Notes under the pieces: model-generated | Told to the model about the DNA's origin: nothing | Seen by the model: the letters and a program-made list of their open reading frames with translations, nothing else | Database searches by the model: none | Part shown: positions 17,006-26,195 of the stretch, piece after piece | How positions within the stretch are numbered: position 1 is the first letter of the stretch | How the letters are laid out: each line of letters starts with the position of its first letter | NCBI GenBank assembly: GCA_002238825.1 | Contig: MPNC01000008.1 | Coordinates: 62,001 to 126,000, forward strand | Length of the DNA stretch: 64,000 nucleotides | DNA from: SAR202 cluster bacterium bin87 | GTDB lineage: Bacteria > Chloroflexota > Dehalococcoidia > Lucifugimonadales > UBA3495 | Reading direction: 5' to 3' | Position numbers and translations under genes: made by a program

Positions 17006-18661
17006 ATGCCCACTAAGTACATTTTCGTGACCGGCGGAGTGGTCAGCTCCATCGGAAAAGGCATCTGCGTCGCGTCTATCGGACGCATCTTGAAGAGCCA
17101 GGGGCTCTCCGTCACCGTCATCAAGCTGGACCCTTACCTGAACGTTGACCCGGGCACCATGTCCCCGTACCAGCACGGCGAGGTATTCGTCACCAAAGAC
17201 GGGGGCGAAACGGATCTGGATCTCGGCCACTACGAAAGGTTTATCGACGTCGAACTGACCCGCGACAGTAACGTGACTGCGGGGCAAACCTACCTCGAAC
17301 TCATCACCCGAGAACGGCGCGGCGACTTCCTTGGCGGCACCATCCAGACCGTGCCCCACCTGACCAACGAAATCAAGGATCGGCTTATCGGACTCGCCGA
17401 AAAATCCAACGCCGACGTCGTCGTGGTCGAGGTCGGCGGCACCGTAGGAGACATCGAGGGACTTCCGTTCCTGGAAGCGATCCGGCAGATGCGCAACACC
17501 GTGGGCCGCAACAACGTCTTCTATATGCACCTGACCCTCCTCCCCTACATCACGGCCTCCGAAGAGTTGAAAACCAAACCGACACAGCACAGCGTAAAGG
17601 AATTACGGAGCATCGGAATTCAGCCGGACGCCCTGGTCTGCCGCTCCGATGCGGATGTCACACCCGGCATCCGGGAGAAGTTGTCCCTGTTTTGCGACGT
17701 GGCTTCCGAAGCCGTGTTCCCCATGCCTACGGTGGGCAACGTTTACGAAGTGCCGCTGGTGATGGACTACTTTGGCGTGGGACGATGCCTTTCGGAATCC
17801 CTCGGTTTGAATGGGCAGACTCAACTGGATGAGTGGACCACTCTGGTCGACCAGATGAACGGCGCGACCGGCGAGGTTCCCATCGCGGTGGTGGGTAAAT
17901 ACGTGGAATATCCCGACTCCTACATGTCGGTTCGCGAAGCATTGCGGCACGCCGCAGCATCCTGCGGTTTGCGGGCAGATGTGCGGTGGGTTCATTCGGA
18001 AGCCGTGGAGCGGGACGGCCCGGATGCCCACTTGAGCGACGTATCCGGAATCGTGGTTCCGGGCGGATTCGGCCCCCGGGGAGTCGAGGGGATGATCGAC
18101 ACCAGCCAATATGCCAGGAACAAGCACGTGCCCTATCTGGGTTTGTGTTTGGGCATGCAGGTCATGGTGATCGACTGGGCTCGCGACGTCACCGGCCTTC
18201 GGCACGCCAATTCTTCGGAACTCGACCCTGATTGCGAGCATCCGGTGATCGACATAATGCACGGGCAGCGCGGCATCACCGATCTCGGCGGAACCATGCG
18301 CCTGGGCCACTACCCCTGCCGTCCGCAAGGCAACACCAGGACCGCCGACGCCTACGCCCGCAGTGAAATCAAAGAACGTCATCGGCACCGTTACGAAGTG
18401 AACAACGCCTATCGGGAGTGTCTCGAAGCATCGGGCATGATCATGAGTGGGTTGTCTCCGGACGGTGAATTGGTTGAAGCCACCGAGGTGCCCGATCACC
18501 CGTTCATGGTCGGCGTGCAGTTCCATCCGGAATTTCAGTCGCGCCCCAACCGGCCTCATCCCCTTTTCAGCGCACTGATTGAGCAGGCTCAGCAAACGGT
18601 ACGCGAAGGCCGGCAATTGCCTTTCCGACGGGCCGGCGGATGGTCTTTTTCCGCGGACTGA
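17006..18661 (+). CDS. pyrG: CTP synthase
   Basis: This 551-residue CTP synthase converts UTP, ATP and glutamine to CTP. The N-terminal synthetase domain (about 1-265) starts TKYIFVTGGVVSSIGKG and contains KLDPYLNVDPGTMSPYQHGEV in outline. The class I glutamine amidotransferase domain has nucleophile C381 in GLCLGMQ and the His-Glu pair in QFHPEFQ near the end. The length is normal. It is transcribed from its own promoter with an unusually long leader. Confidence 0.97.
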   Translation: MPTKYIFVTGGVVSSIGKGICVASIGRILKSQGLSVTVIKLDPYLNVDPGTMSPYQHGEVFVTKDGGETDLDLGHYERFIDVELTRDSNVTAGQTYLELITRERRGDFLGGTIQTVPHLTNEIKDRLIGLAEKSNADVVVVEVGGTVGDIEGLPFLEAIRQMRNTVGRNNVFYMHLTLLPYITASEELKTKPTQHSVKELRSIGIQPDALVCRSDADVTPGIREKLSLFCDVASEAVFPMPTVGNVYEVPLVMDYFGVGRCLSESLGLNGQTQLDEWTTLVDQMNGATGEVPIAVVGKYVEYPDSYMSVREALRHAAASCGLRADVRWVHSEAVERDGPDAHLSDVSGIVVPGGFGPRGVEGMIDTSQYARNKHVPYLGLCLGMQVMVIDWARDVTGLRHANSSELDPDCEHPVIDIMHGQRGITDLGGTMRLGHYPCRPQGNTRTADAYARSEIKERHRHRYEVNNAYRECLEASGMIMSGLSPDGELVEATEVPDHPFMVGVQFHPEFQSRPNRPHPLFSALIEQAQQTVREGRQLPFRRAGGWSFSAD

Positions 18662-18854
18662 CAGTTTCCGCAGACCGGAAACTCCCCCATTTACAATTCA
18701 ATTCACGCCCCGGCGCCAGCCGGTTCTCCGAACCCTGGTCAGTGAATTCGGCGCGCCACCGTACGTTTGGGCGACTTTTGGTCGCCGGCCCTGGTCGCTC
18801 GTTGCCGCGACATCGGCAACAGGACCGTCTCCCCGGTTCGAGGAGGATGCAGCA

Positions 18855-19514
18855 ATGAGATTGTTTTTGGACACAGCCAACATCGACGAGATTCGCATGG
18901 GCGCCGAACTCGGCGTCATCTCCGGGGTCACTACCAACCCCTCCCTGGCCGCGAAGGAAGGCATCGGCGGCGCCGCCGGCTACCGGGCCGCGGTCCAGGA
19001 GATCGCCGACATTATCGACGGGCCGATCTCCGTAGAAGTGGTCAGCACCGACGCTCCGGGCATGATCGCCGAGGGTCGGGACATCGCAGAGTGGATACCC
19101 AATCCCTGGGTCAAAATCCCCAGCACCGAGGAAGGATTCAAAGCCATCAGTGTGCTGGCCCGGGATGGCATACAGATTAATCAGACGCTGGTTTTTACCG
19201 TCAACCAGGCGCTGCTCGGAGCCAATGCCGGGAGCACCGTGGTAAGTCCATTCGTAGGACGGCTCGACGATATCGGCCAGGATGGCATGGCGCTGGTCCA
19301 GGACATTGTGGCGGTTTACCGCCAGCAGTCCGTGGAAACCAAGGTGATGGCCGCCAGCATACGGGGAGCTCGACATTGCGTGACCGCTGCTGCGGCCGGC
19401 GCTGACATCTCCACGATACCCTACAACGTATTGACGCAAATGATAAAACACCCCCTCACCGACGCCGGCCTGTCGCGATTCCTGCAGGACTGGCAGCAAG
19501 CTTCCGGAGGCTGA
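18855..19514 (+). CDS. Small transaldolase / fructose-6-phosphate aldolase family
   Basis: This 219-residue TalC/FSA-type transaldolase opens MRLFLDTANIDEIR, has GVTTNPSL, the Schiff-base lysine K87 in WVKIPSTEEG, the NQTLVFTVNQALLG strand and the C-terminal TIPYNVLTQMIKHPLTD. It acts in the non-oxidative pentose phosphate pathway or as an aldolase; the short form cannot be separated by eye. The ATG at 18855 follows GAGGAGG. rho begins 4 bases after its stop, so the two are likely one transcript. Confidence 0.88.
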   Translation: MRLFLDTANIDEIRMGAELGVISGVTTNPSLAAKEGIGGAAGYRAAVQEIADIIDGPISVEVVSTDAPGMIAEGRDIAEWIPNPWVKIPSTEEGFKAISVLARDGIQINQTLVFTVNQALLGANAGSTVVSPFVGRLDDIGQDGMALVQDIVAVYRQQSVETKVMAASIRGARHCVTAAAAGADISTIPYNVLTQMIKHPLTDAGLSRFLQDWQQASGG

Positions 19515-19518
19515 CAAC

Positions 19519-20955
19519 ATGGTCCGCGCCCGCACTGGCTCCCCGACCGCACCCCGAAGACGAAGGCGTCCCCCGGCCACTGACGAGGCCGGCGTCGCGT
19601 TGGCCGACTCCGCCCCGGCAGATGATGCGCCGGATGGAGGACCGCCGTATCCCAATGGATCTCACCCCGGACGTTACGTCGACGTCACCGAATTCACGTC
19701 GATGTCTCGGGAAGAACTCCTCGATTTGGCTCCTGACGTTGGTCTCAAAGACGACGAAGCGCTGGCCGACCTCACCCGGGACGCCCTGCTGAACCGTGTC
19801 CGGCATTCGGCTGCCAATCGCAACCTGCTGACTGCCTCGGGCATCCTGGAAGTGATGGACGCCGGTCACGGGCTGCTGCGCTCGTTGCAATACCCGCCGG
19901 TTTCGGGCGACGTATTCGTCGGGCAGTCGCAGATCCGCAGATTCAACCTCAAGACCGGCGATACGGTCACCGGGTTGGTGCGGCCTCCGAAGGAGGGCGA
20001 ACGACGCTACGGTTTGACCCGAGCGACCAGCATCAACCTTCTAGACCCCGAGGAGCAGAAGCCGGCCTCGCGGCGCATCTACGAGTCCTTGACCCCCATT
20101 TTCCCGGACGACCACATCGTCCTGGAACACGCTCAGGGCGGGCTGTCATCGCGCATGATCGACCTGTTCGCCCCGATCGGGTTGGGCCAACGCGGCCTGG
20201 TTGTATCCGCGCCCAAGGCCGGCAAGACCACGGTCTTGCGCCAGATCGCCGCGGCGATCACCGAAAACCGCCCCGAGGTCCTGCTGATGGTCGTGCTCAT
20301 TGGAGAGCGGCCCGAAGAGGTCACGGAGATGCGCCGCGCGGTCAACGGCGACGTGTTCGCGTCGACCTTCGACGAGTCGGTTGAAGAGCAGTGCCGGGTC
20401 GCGGAGTTGGCCGTGGAACGCGCCAAGCGCATGACCGAATCCGGACGCGACGTGGTCATCCTGCTCGACAGCATCACCCGGCTGACCCGAGCCTACAACC
20501 TCGCCCTGCCCACCTCCGGGCGCACGCTGTCCGGCGGAATCGATCCCGCCGCTCTGTACCCGGCCAAGCGCTTCATCGGCGCCGCCCGCAACCTCGAAGA
20601 GGGCGGCTCGCTTACCATAATCGCCACCTGTCTTCTCGATACCGGCAGCCGCATGGACGAGGTCATCTACGAGGAGTTCAAGGGCACCGGCAACATGGAG
20701 CTGCACCTGGACCGCCGCCTCGCCGACCAGCGTTACTTCCCGGCCATTGATGTGGTGCGCAGCGGCACACGCCGCGAGGAGTTGCTTTACGACCAGGAGG
20801 TCATGCCCCAGATCTGGCTGCTGCGACGCATGGTAACCCTGGCCTCAGGCGGCGACCAGGCCAACATGGGCGACGCCACCAAGCGCGTCCTCGAGCGCTT
20901 GGCCCGCACCCGTACCAATTCGGAATTTCTCACCAACCTGACCAAAGACTCCTGA
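19519..20955 (+). CDS. rho: Transcription termination factor Rho
   Basis: A 478-residue Rho helicase. The N-terminal 50 residues are a basic then acidic low-complexity extension (RRRRRPPATDE). The Rho-N helical part follows (about 58-100), then the RNA-binding OSB fold with GILEVMDAGHGLLRS, Walker A SAPKAGKTT (230-238), VVLIGERPEEVTEM and the LDSITRLTRAYN Walker B region. ATP-driven termination in the cytosol is its known role. It is closed by a strong intrinsic terminator. Confidence 0.96.
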   Translation: MVRARTGSPTAPRRRRRPPATDEAGVALADSAPADDAPDGGPPYPNGSHPGRYVDVTEFTSMSREELLDLAPDVGLKDDEALADLTRDALLNRVRHSAANRNLLTASGILEVMDAGHGLLRSLQYPPVSGDVFVGQSQIRRFNLKTGDTVTGLVRPPKEGERRYGLTRATSINLLDPEEQKPASRRIYESLTPIFPDDHIVLEHAQGGLSSRMIDLFAPIGLGQRGLVVSAPKAGKTTVLRQIAAAITENRPEVLLMVVLIGERPEEVTEMRRAVNGDVFASTFDESVEEQCRVAELAVERAKRMTESGRDVVILLDSITRLTRAYNLALPTSGRTLSGGIDPAALYPAKRFIGAARNLEEGGSLTIIATCLLDTGSRMDEVIYEEFKGTGNMELHLDRRLADQRYFPAIDVVRSGTRREELLYDQEVMPQIWLLRRMVTLASGGDQANMGDATKRVLERLARTRTNSEFLTNLTKDS

Positions 20956-20983
20956 CGCCAATCGGGAGCGCTATCAAAAACTG

Positions 20984-21013
20984 GGAGGCGGGTTAGAAAC
21001 CCGCCTCCTTTTT
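20984..21013. terminator. Bidirectional intrinsic terminator between rho and the surface protein
   Basis: An 11-base-pair perfect stem GGAGGCGGGTT / AACCCGCCTCC with an AGA loop is followed by TTTTT on the plus strand. On the minus strand the stem is followed by CAGTTTTT. It can therefore end both convergent genes. Confidence 0.9.
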
Positions 21014-21017
21014 GTTG

Positions 21018-24000
21018 CTACGTCCCGGGATCAGGGTCGCCGCCCCCGCCGTTGCCGCCGCCTCCGGGGCCGCCTCCTCCTCCACGACGCCGCAGCACCA
21101 GCGCAACCACCGCCCCGATAACGGCCAACACCACAACCACCGCCAACACGATCAGCCCGATGGCCAACCCGCTGAGGCCGCCGCCTTGCGACGGATCCTC
21201 TGCCACCGGCCGGTCCCGCGTCTCGGTCTCGCCGGTAGCCACCGCCGCCACGATGGTGGAGGTCAGCGCCTCCTGATCAACGGTCGGCGGAGGCGGCACC
21301 GGAGTAGCCGTGGGTTCCGGCGTGGCCGTTGGCTCCGGTGTCGGTGTGGGTACCGGCGTCGGTGTGGGCGCCGGGTTCTGTATGTCGACCCGTGCGGATG
21401 ACGTTGCGACGGTGTACTCCGACGTGGGGGAGATGTTCACAGTCAGCGAACCGGAATTGCTATCCTGGCTCTCCGATGTCGCCACGGAGTATTCGCACGT
21501 TGTGCCGGAGGTTATCACGCACTCGCCGCCGCCGTCGGTTACGAAGCCTCCGGAAGTCTCGTGGGTCAGTCCGACGGTGACGGTTGCGGTATGGGAGAGG
21601 GTGATGCGGAACCCGGCCGGCTCGCCGGCCACGATGGACTCGACGCCCGGCGCTGTTTCAATGCTGGCGACCAGCGGCTCGGTGGCCCCGGTTGCCGGGC
21701 TTGACCATTCGCCCGTCCCCTTGGCATTGTTGGCGCGCACCCGCACCTGGTACTCGGTGCTTTGGGACAAGCCGGTCAGGGTATGGCTTGTGCCGGCGCC
21801 ATCATAGCCGGCGTCGATGAAACCGCCGCTATTGCCGACGCGGTAGTGCACATCATAGTCGGTGATGGTACTTCCGCCGTCGTCTGTCGGGTACGCCCAC
21901 CTCACGATGAGGCTGAATGGCCCGTCAGCGCCAACCGCGGGGGCGGCCGGAGCATCGGGGGCGAACGTGGGCGGCACGTACGGTAGAGGGAGGAGGGTCA
22001 CAGTGGCGACTACACCGGGCAGCCGGCTGCTGCCCTTGTACACGTGCAGAATCGCCGGGTGTGTTCGCTCCTCCGCGTAATCGCGGTGGTAGTCCTGGGG
22101 TATTACGGTGGTTCCAACGAATTCACCGGAACCGTCTGATGCGAACCTGGTCTCACCGTCGAACCGCAAGGCCGGGCCGTCGCTGGTCCGCACTGAGTAA
22201 CCCTGCACGAACCGGTCCACCCCGCTCACCGTTACCCGGACGGGTTGCCCGATCCTCACTTCCTCGGGATTGACCTCCAGCCGGCCCGGGGTCACCACGA
22301 GGTCGAGATCCAGCGTCAGGTCGTGCAGCGGATAGCCGTCAATTTTGACAATCGGGCGAATCCGCTCGCCGCCCTCGGCGCGGGACGGCACACGGTATTC
22401 GAACTCCCAAGTCCCGCTGGAGGTGTATACATTGTGCTCTACCCGCCCGTTGATTTCGACGATGATGTTTGGCGGGTTGTAGAATCCGCGCTCCACGGGG
22501 AAGTTTGCGCCCCGGAACACCACGTAATCGCCGGGAGATACTTCACCCTCGTCAGGGAAAACGGTGAGGGTGGGTTTGGCGACCTTGACCGTGGCAGAAG
22601 CTTTGACCCCGACGTCGCTGGTGATCTGCAATTCTTCCTCGCCGTCCGATTCCACCAGCTTGGTGATGAGGTCGCTGTTGATGCTGCCGTTGGAGTTCAG
22701 CATCGCCACCGGAGCGACGAAACGCCCTCCGCTGTTGATTTCACGGCACCTGCTGACACTGTCCTGGCCCTGATCCAGAAACGCCAGCGGAACCCCGTCC
22801 AGGCTCACCTGACAAACTTCGTTGCCGGCGAGGTTGTTGGAACTGACGAGGAACTGCACTCCCAAACCGAGTCCACTGTCGGGCCGAACCGACAGGTCTG
22901 CGTCCTTGATGGTGATGTTGACGGACACAAAATTGTTTCCGAGCGTCATTCCGATGGTTACGGTGCCGCTTGCGCTTGGCGGGAGCGTCACGCGGACGGT
23001 GTCTCCGGAATGGCTCCACTGTCCGGATTGCAATTGCCGGCCGGCAACCCTGACGTTGCTCACATGCACGCCGGAGGTCCCGCCGACAATCTTGAGCGTC
23101 ACCGTGTCGCCGGGGGACACCTCCTTGATGCCTATCACTTCCAGTCCAGCGGTGACGGTGATGATGAGGTTGTCTACGCTGACGACCCCGGCGCCATCAA
23201 TCGCGCAAATCTGATACCGGCCGGCAGAACGAAACTGATTCGAACTGATTTCAACCTGCGAAGCGAAACGGTAATTCGAGCCTACGACGTTTACGTCGCC
23301 GATCTCGGTCCAACCGCTGCCGGTTGCGCTTGTACAAGCATCCGTTCCAGTCCCGGAAATTAGTCTGGCGTACAGGTCAACGCTGACGCCATCGGTGAAG
23401 CCGAAGCCCCTGACCTCAACGGTTTCGCCGTAACCGACTTCGCTGTCTCCAACAACCTCCAGCGCGGCGTCAACGGCAACGTTGCCCGTCAGCCTGGTAC
23501 CGTTCCATTCGATACTCACTTCATAAGGATCATCATTGGTAGCCCGCTGATCCGGGAGCTGGAAGTTTTCCAGCTCGATCACGACCGGGAAGTTTGCGTC
23601 GCCACAAACACCGGGATCGCCGCTTCCCCGGCGCCACGATTGGCAACCAGGCAATGTGATCTCATGAGGCTCGCCTGATCCCACGGAATCATCCACCCAG
23701 TCAGGAACGAACCGTCCGCCGGCGATGATTCGCACGTCATCTTCATCAAACCCGGATGGGAAACCAATGTCTTCATGAAGAAATATGGTGAATTCCTGGT
23801 CCAACGGTCCCGGGCTACAATCGTCGGGTTTGAACCTCAGGGCAAGATCAAAGGTCGCACCCGGGGTAGTATTGTCGTCCTGGTCAATTTTCAGTTCGCT
23901 ACAACTCTGCTGCGCCGACGCCGTCTCCGGGTTCGTGGCCCACAGCGCGACGGTCAACGCCGCAACGGCCAGCGCCAGCACCCCCACCGCCGGCCAGACA

Positions 24001-24050
24001 AAGGCACGACGGGATCCGCCTAACATAAAAAATCTTTCATATACGCGCAC
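21018..24050 (-). CDS. Large anchored surface protein with Ig/TIG-like and fibronectin III domains
   Basis: This 1010-residue envelope protein has an N-terminal hydrophobic segment (about 17-37) ending ETASAQQ, which can serve as a signal sequence. Several beta-sandwich stretches with TIG/Ig-like patterns follow (for example VEVRGFGFTDGVSVDLY and VVFRGANFPVERG). A fibronectin type III domain (about 735-830, with WAYPTDDGGSTITDYDVHYR) comes next, then a Thr/Pro-rich linker, a single membrane helix GLAIGLIVLAVVVVLAVIG, RRR, and a glycine-rich tail. The topology implies display outside the membrane. It starts with GTG behind GGGAGGA, and a two-component system lies directly upstream on the other strand. 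The ligand is unknown. Confidence 0.8.
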   Translation of the reverse strand: MRVYERFFMLGGSRRAFVWPAVGVLALAVAALTVALWATNPETASAQQSCSELKIDQDDNTTPGATFDLALRFKPDDCSPGPLDQEFTIFLHEDIGFPSGFDEDDVRIIAGGRFVPDWVDDSVGSGEPHEITLPGCQSWRRGSGDPGVCGDANFPVVIELENFQLPDQRATNDDPYEVSIEWNGTRLTGNVAVDAALEVVGDSEVGYGETVEVRGFGFTDGVSVDLYARLISGTGTDACTSATGSGWTEIGDVNVVGSNYRFASQVEISSNQFRSAGRYQICAIDGAGVVSVDNLIITVTAGLEVIGIKEVSPGDTVTLKIVGGTSGVHVSNVRVAGRQLQSGQWSHSGDTVRVTLPPSASGTVTIGMTLGNNFVSVNITIKDADLSVRPDSGLGLGVQFLVSSNNLAGNEVCQVSLDGVPLAFLDQGQDSVSRCREINSGGRFVAPVAMLNSNGSINSDLITKLVESDGEEELQITSDVGVKASATVKVAKPTLTVFPDEGEVSPGDYVVFRGANFPVERGFYNPPNIIVEINGRVEHNVYTSSGTWEFEYRVPSRAEGGERIRPIVKIDGYPLHDLTLDLDLVVTPGRLEVNPEEVRIGQPVRVTVSGVDRFVQGYSVRTSDGPALRFDGETRFASDGSGEFVGTTVIPQDYHRDYAEERTHPAILHVYKGSSRLPGVVATVTLLPLPYVPPTFAPDAPAAPAVGADGPFSLIVRWAYPTDDGGSTITDYDVHYRVGNSGGFIDAGYDGAGTSHTLTGLSQSTEYQVRVRANNAKGTGEWSSPATGATEPLVASIETAPGVESIVAGEPAGFRITLSHTATVTVGLTHETSGGFVTDGGGECVITSGTTCEYSVATSESQDSNSGSLTVNISPTSEYTVATSSARVDIQNPAPTPTPVPTPTPEPTATPEPTATPVPPPPTVDQEALTSTIVAAVATGETETRDRPVAEDPSQGGGLSGLAIGLIVLAVVVVLAVIGAVVALVLRRRGGGGGPGGGGNGGGGDPDPGT

Positions 24051-24388
24051 GGGTATCCTCCCTGGGTCTCCAACCTTTCATTCACGCCGCCCTACCAGTC
24101 CCGTAGCGGCCGACCTTTTCAGTATATGACACGCGGTGCGGTGACCGGCCGACCCTGGCCGGCCGGTTCAAGCCAATTTCGGCCCCACCAGCCAGTAAAC
24201 CACGGGTTGGGCTACCCACCGCATACGTCGCGAATGTCCGAACGGCTTTATAATTCTTTCCAATAGCGTAGCGAAAGCCTCGAACCGCCTACGGCAAATC
24301 GTGCACACTGTCCGGGACGTATAATGTTCGTCTACAGCCTGTCCCCTCGCCGGCGGGCAGATCCAATATCATCCATGGGAGAACGCGC
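24051..24388. other. Divergent region between the surface protein and the response regulator
   Basis: This 338-base gap has no gene. TATAAT occurs at 24320-24325 on the plus strand, about 64 bases before the regulator GTG, and TTATAAT occurs near 24248. Neither has a convincing -35. GGCCGACCCTGGCCGGCCGG near 24145 is a GC-rich palindromic patch. No RNA gene is seen. Confidence 0.45.
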
Positions 24389-25171
24389 GTGGCTCCGCGC
24401 TCAGGCAACATACTGATAGTCGACGACGAAGCTGCGTCCGCGATCGTGCGCGCGGTGTGCCGCCGCCTCGAAGACGAAGGCTGGGGCACCACCGTGGTCG
24501 GCAAGGACGAGCACGGCTCCGCCGACGAGATGATGTGGGCCGCCCTGGACGCCATTGACCAGCAGTTGCCGGACGGCGTGATCCTGGACGTGCGCCTCGG
24601 TGAATACCGCGACGACCAGTTCAAGGGTCTGGACATCCTGAAACGCATCGTTGGGCAGCACCCTCGCCTCCCCGTCCTGATGTTCACCCAGTACAGCCAG
24701 GGCGTCGAGCGCGATACGGTGGCCCGCAGCGCCCTGCAGGTGGAGGCTCCCGTTGAGTTTATCGACAAGCTGGCCTCGCCCGAAGAGGTCGCCTTGCGCA
24801 TCCGCCGCCTGGTGGGAGCAGAGCCGCGATCCATCGCGGTCGGTGACCGCATAACCGTGGACACCGACGCGAGGACCGTGCTGGTTCGAGACGTAAATGG
24901 CCAAACTTCGGCGGTCGCCGATGTGTCCGGACGCCGGTTTGACATCCTGCGAGAACTGGCCGAGGCCTGGTACCGCAGCCCCGGGAACATGGTGCCCTTC
25001 GACCGCTTGGAGCGTTACCTGGAGGGCGACGACACGCGCGCTTCGCTGCGGGTCCGGGTTCGCGAGATCAAGGTCTCCCTGGGTCGGGCCTTGGGCATCT
25101 CGTTGGGCGCCAACGATTTCATTGTGAGCGTGCGGGACCGCGGCTACCGATTGCTGCCCCCGCGCGAGTAG
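24389..25171 (+). CDS. Response regulator with winged-helix output
   Basis: This 260-residue regulator has a complete receiver domain (1-138): acidic pair D12/D13, phospho-acceptor D67 in GVILDVRL, T100 in MFTQYS and K127 in FIDKLAS. A C-terminal winged-helix DNA-binding domain (about 160-258) ends VSVRDRGYRLLPP, the OmpR pattern. The start is GTG with GGGAGA upstream. The histidine kinase follows after 9 bases, so these are cognate partners. Targets are unknown, but the flanking genes on both sides encode surface or secreted proteins. Confidence 0.85.
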   Translation: MAPRSGNILIVDDEAASAIVRAVCRRLEDEGWGTTVVGKDEHGSADEMMWAALDAIDQQLPDGVILDVRLGEYRDDQFKGLDILKRIVGQHPRLPVLMFTQYSQGVERDTVARSALQVEAPVEFIDKLASPEEVALRIRRLVGAEPRSIAVGDRITVDTDARTVLVRDVNGQTSAVADVSGRRFDILRELAEAWYRSPGNMVPFDRLERYLEGDDTRASLRVRVREIKVSLGRALGISLGANDFIVSVRDRGYRLLPPRE

Positions 25172-25180
25172 AGTGATCCC

Positions 25181-26164
25181 ATGGCGGTTTTGACCCGGCG
25201 CCGACTTTCCTTCCACCCGTGGCCCGCCTTGGTTGGCATCGCTTTGGCCATTCTCGGCCTGGCGCTGATGGTCTCGTCGCTGTTCCTGTCGCCGGATCGG
25301 ATGTTCCCGCAACCCTGGGCCATCGAGCCGTTGTCGTACATCGGCATCGCCGGCGTGGTTTTCGGCTTGGCGGTCGCCGTCAGCGTTTACGTAGTTTCCA
25401 GCATCCGTCACCGCCACGCTGACGGCCTCAACGGCGCGGACGACTGGAGCAAGCTGACCGAGCAGCATTTCGAGACGTTCCAGCACGACCTCGGTCGCCC
25501 CATGCGTCGCATCCTCGGCAAGTGCCGCGAGGCGCGTGGCGTGCTGGCCGCCACCGGAGAGGACGTGTCGGCCGTTATCCACGAACTGCTGGACGAGATC
25601 GAGGAGCAGGCGCCGTCGTTCCGGCTCATGATGGGTAACATCCAGGTGATGATCAACCTGGAAACCCCCGACGCGCCGATAGAACGGTATCCCGTAGAGC
25701 CCTCCGCCGTCGTCAGCCGCATCGTCGAACGCTACACCGGCCAGGCCGCCGAACAGGGAAAGGACATCGCGTGGTGGTCGGAGCCGGAGGATTTCGGCCT
25801 GGTGTATTCGGACGCCACCGCCCTGGAGCACATCATCGCCAACCTCGTGGACAACGCGCTCCGCTACGGCGGGGACTACATTGAAATCACCGTCACTCGT
25901 GATTCGTACAACTTCCAGGTGCGGGTGGCCGATGACGGTCCCGGCATTCCGGTTCATTATCGGGCGCACCTGTTCGACCGCGGTTGGACGCCACAACTGG
26001 GCCGCAGCGAAGAGAAAACCTCCTCCGGCCTCGGGCTGTACATCAGCCGCACCCTGGCCCTTCGGTACGGCGGCGACCTCACGGTGGAGTCGACCCTTGC
26101 GGCGGCGGAGGGCGCCCACACGGTGTTCACGCTGACGCTTCCCGTCGGGACCCCCGGCTCCTAG
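25181..26164 (+). CDS. Membrane sensor histidine kinase
   Basis: A 327-residue kinase with two membrane helices (about 15-36 and 51-74) and only a short segment between them. The H-box has H102 in ETFQHDLGRPMRR, followed by a dimerisation helix. The ATPase domain has N-box NLVDNALRYGG, G1 DDGPGIP and G2 SSGLGLYI. The small external loop suggests sensing within the membrane or through a partner protein. It phosphorylates the upstream response regulator by inference from adjacency. Confidence 0.85.
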   Translation: MAVLTRRRLSFHPWPALVGIALAILGLALMVSSLFLSPDRMFPQPWAIEPLSYIGIAGVVFGLAVAVSVYVVSSIRHRHADGLNGADDWSKLTEQHFETFQHDLGRPMRRILGKCREARGVLAATGEDVSAVIHELLDEIEEQAPSFRLMMGNIQVMINLETPDAPIERYPVEPSAVVSRIVERYTGQAAEQGKDIAWWSEPEDFGLVYSDATALEHIIANLVDNALRYGGDYIEITVTRDSYNFQVRVADDGPGIPVHYRAHLFDRGWTPQLGRSEEKTSSGLGLYISRTLALRYGGDLTVESTLAAAEGAHTVFTLTLPVGTPGS

Positions 26165-26195
26165 TTCCCGCGTTTCTGCTTCGGACCGTCGAACT

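Noticed and set aside
18662-18690. Terminator after pyrG
   Set aside because: AGTTTCCG/CGGAAACT can pair, but no U-tract follows and the stem is short; not called.
22245-23363. A 372-codon plus-strand frame inside the large surface protein gene
   Set aside because: The minus-strand protein has a signal segment, FN3 domain and membrane anchor; the plus frame has none and is a shadow.
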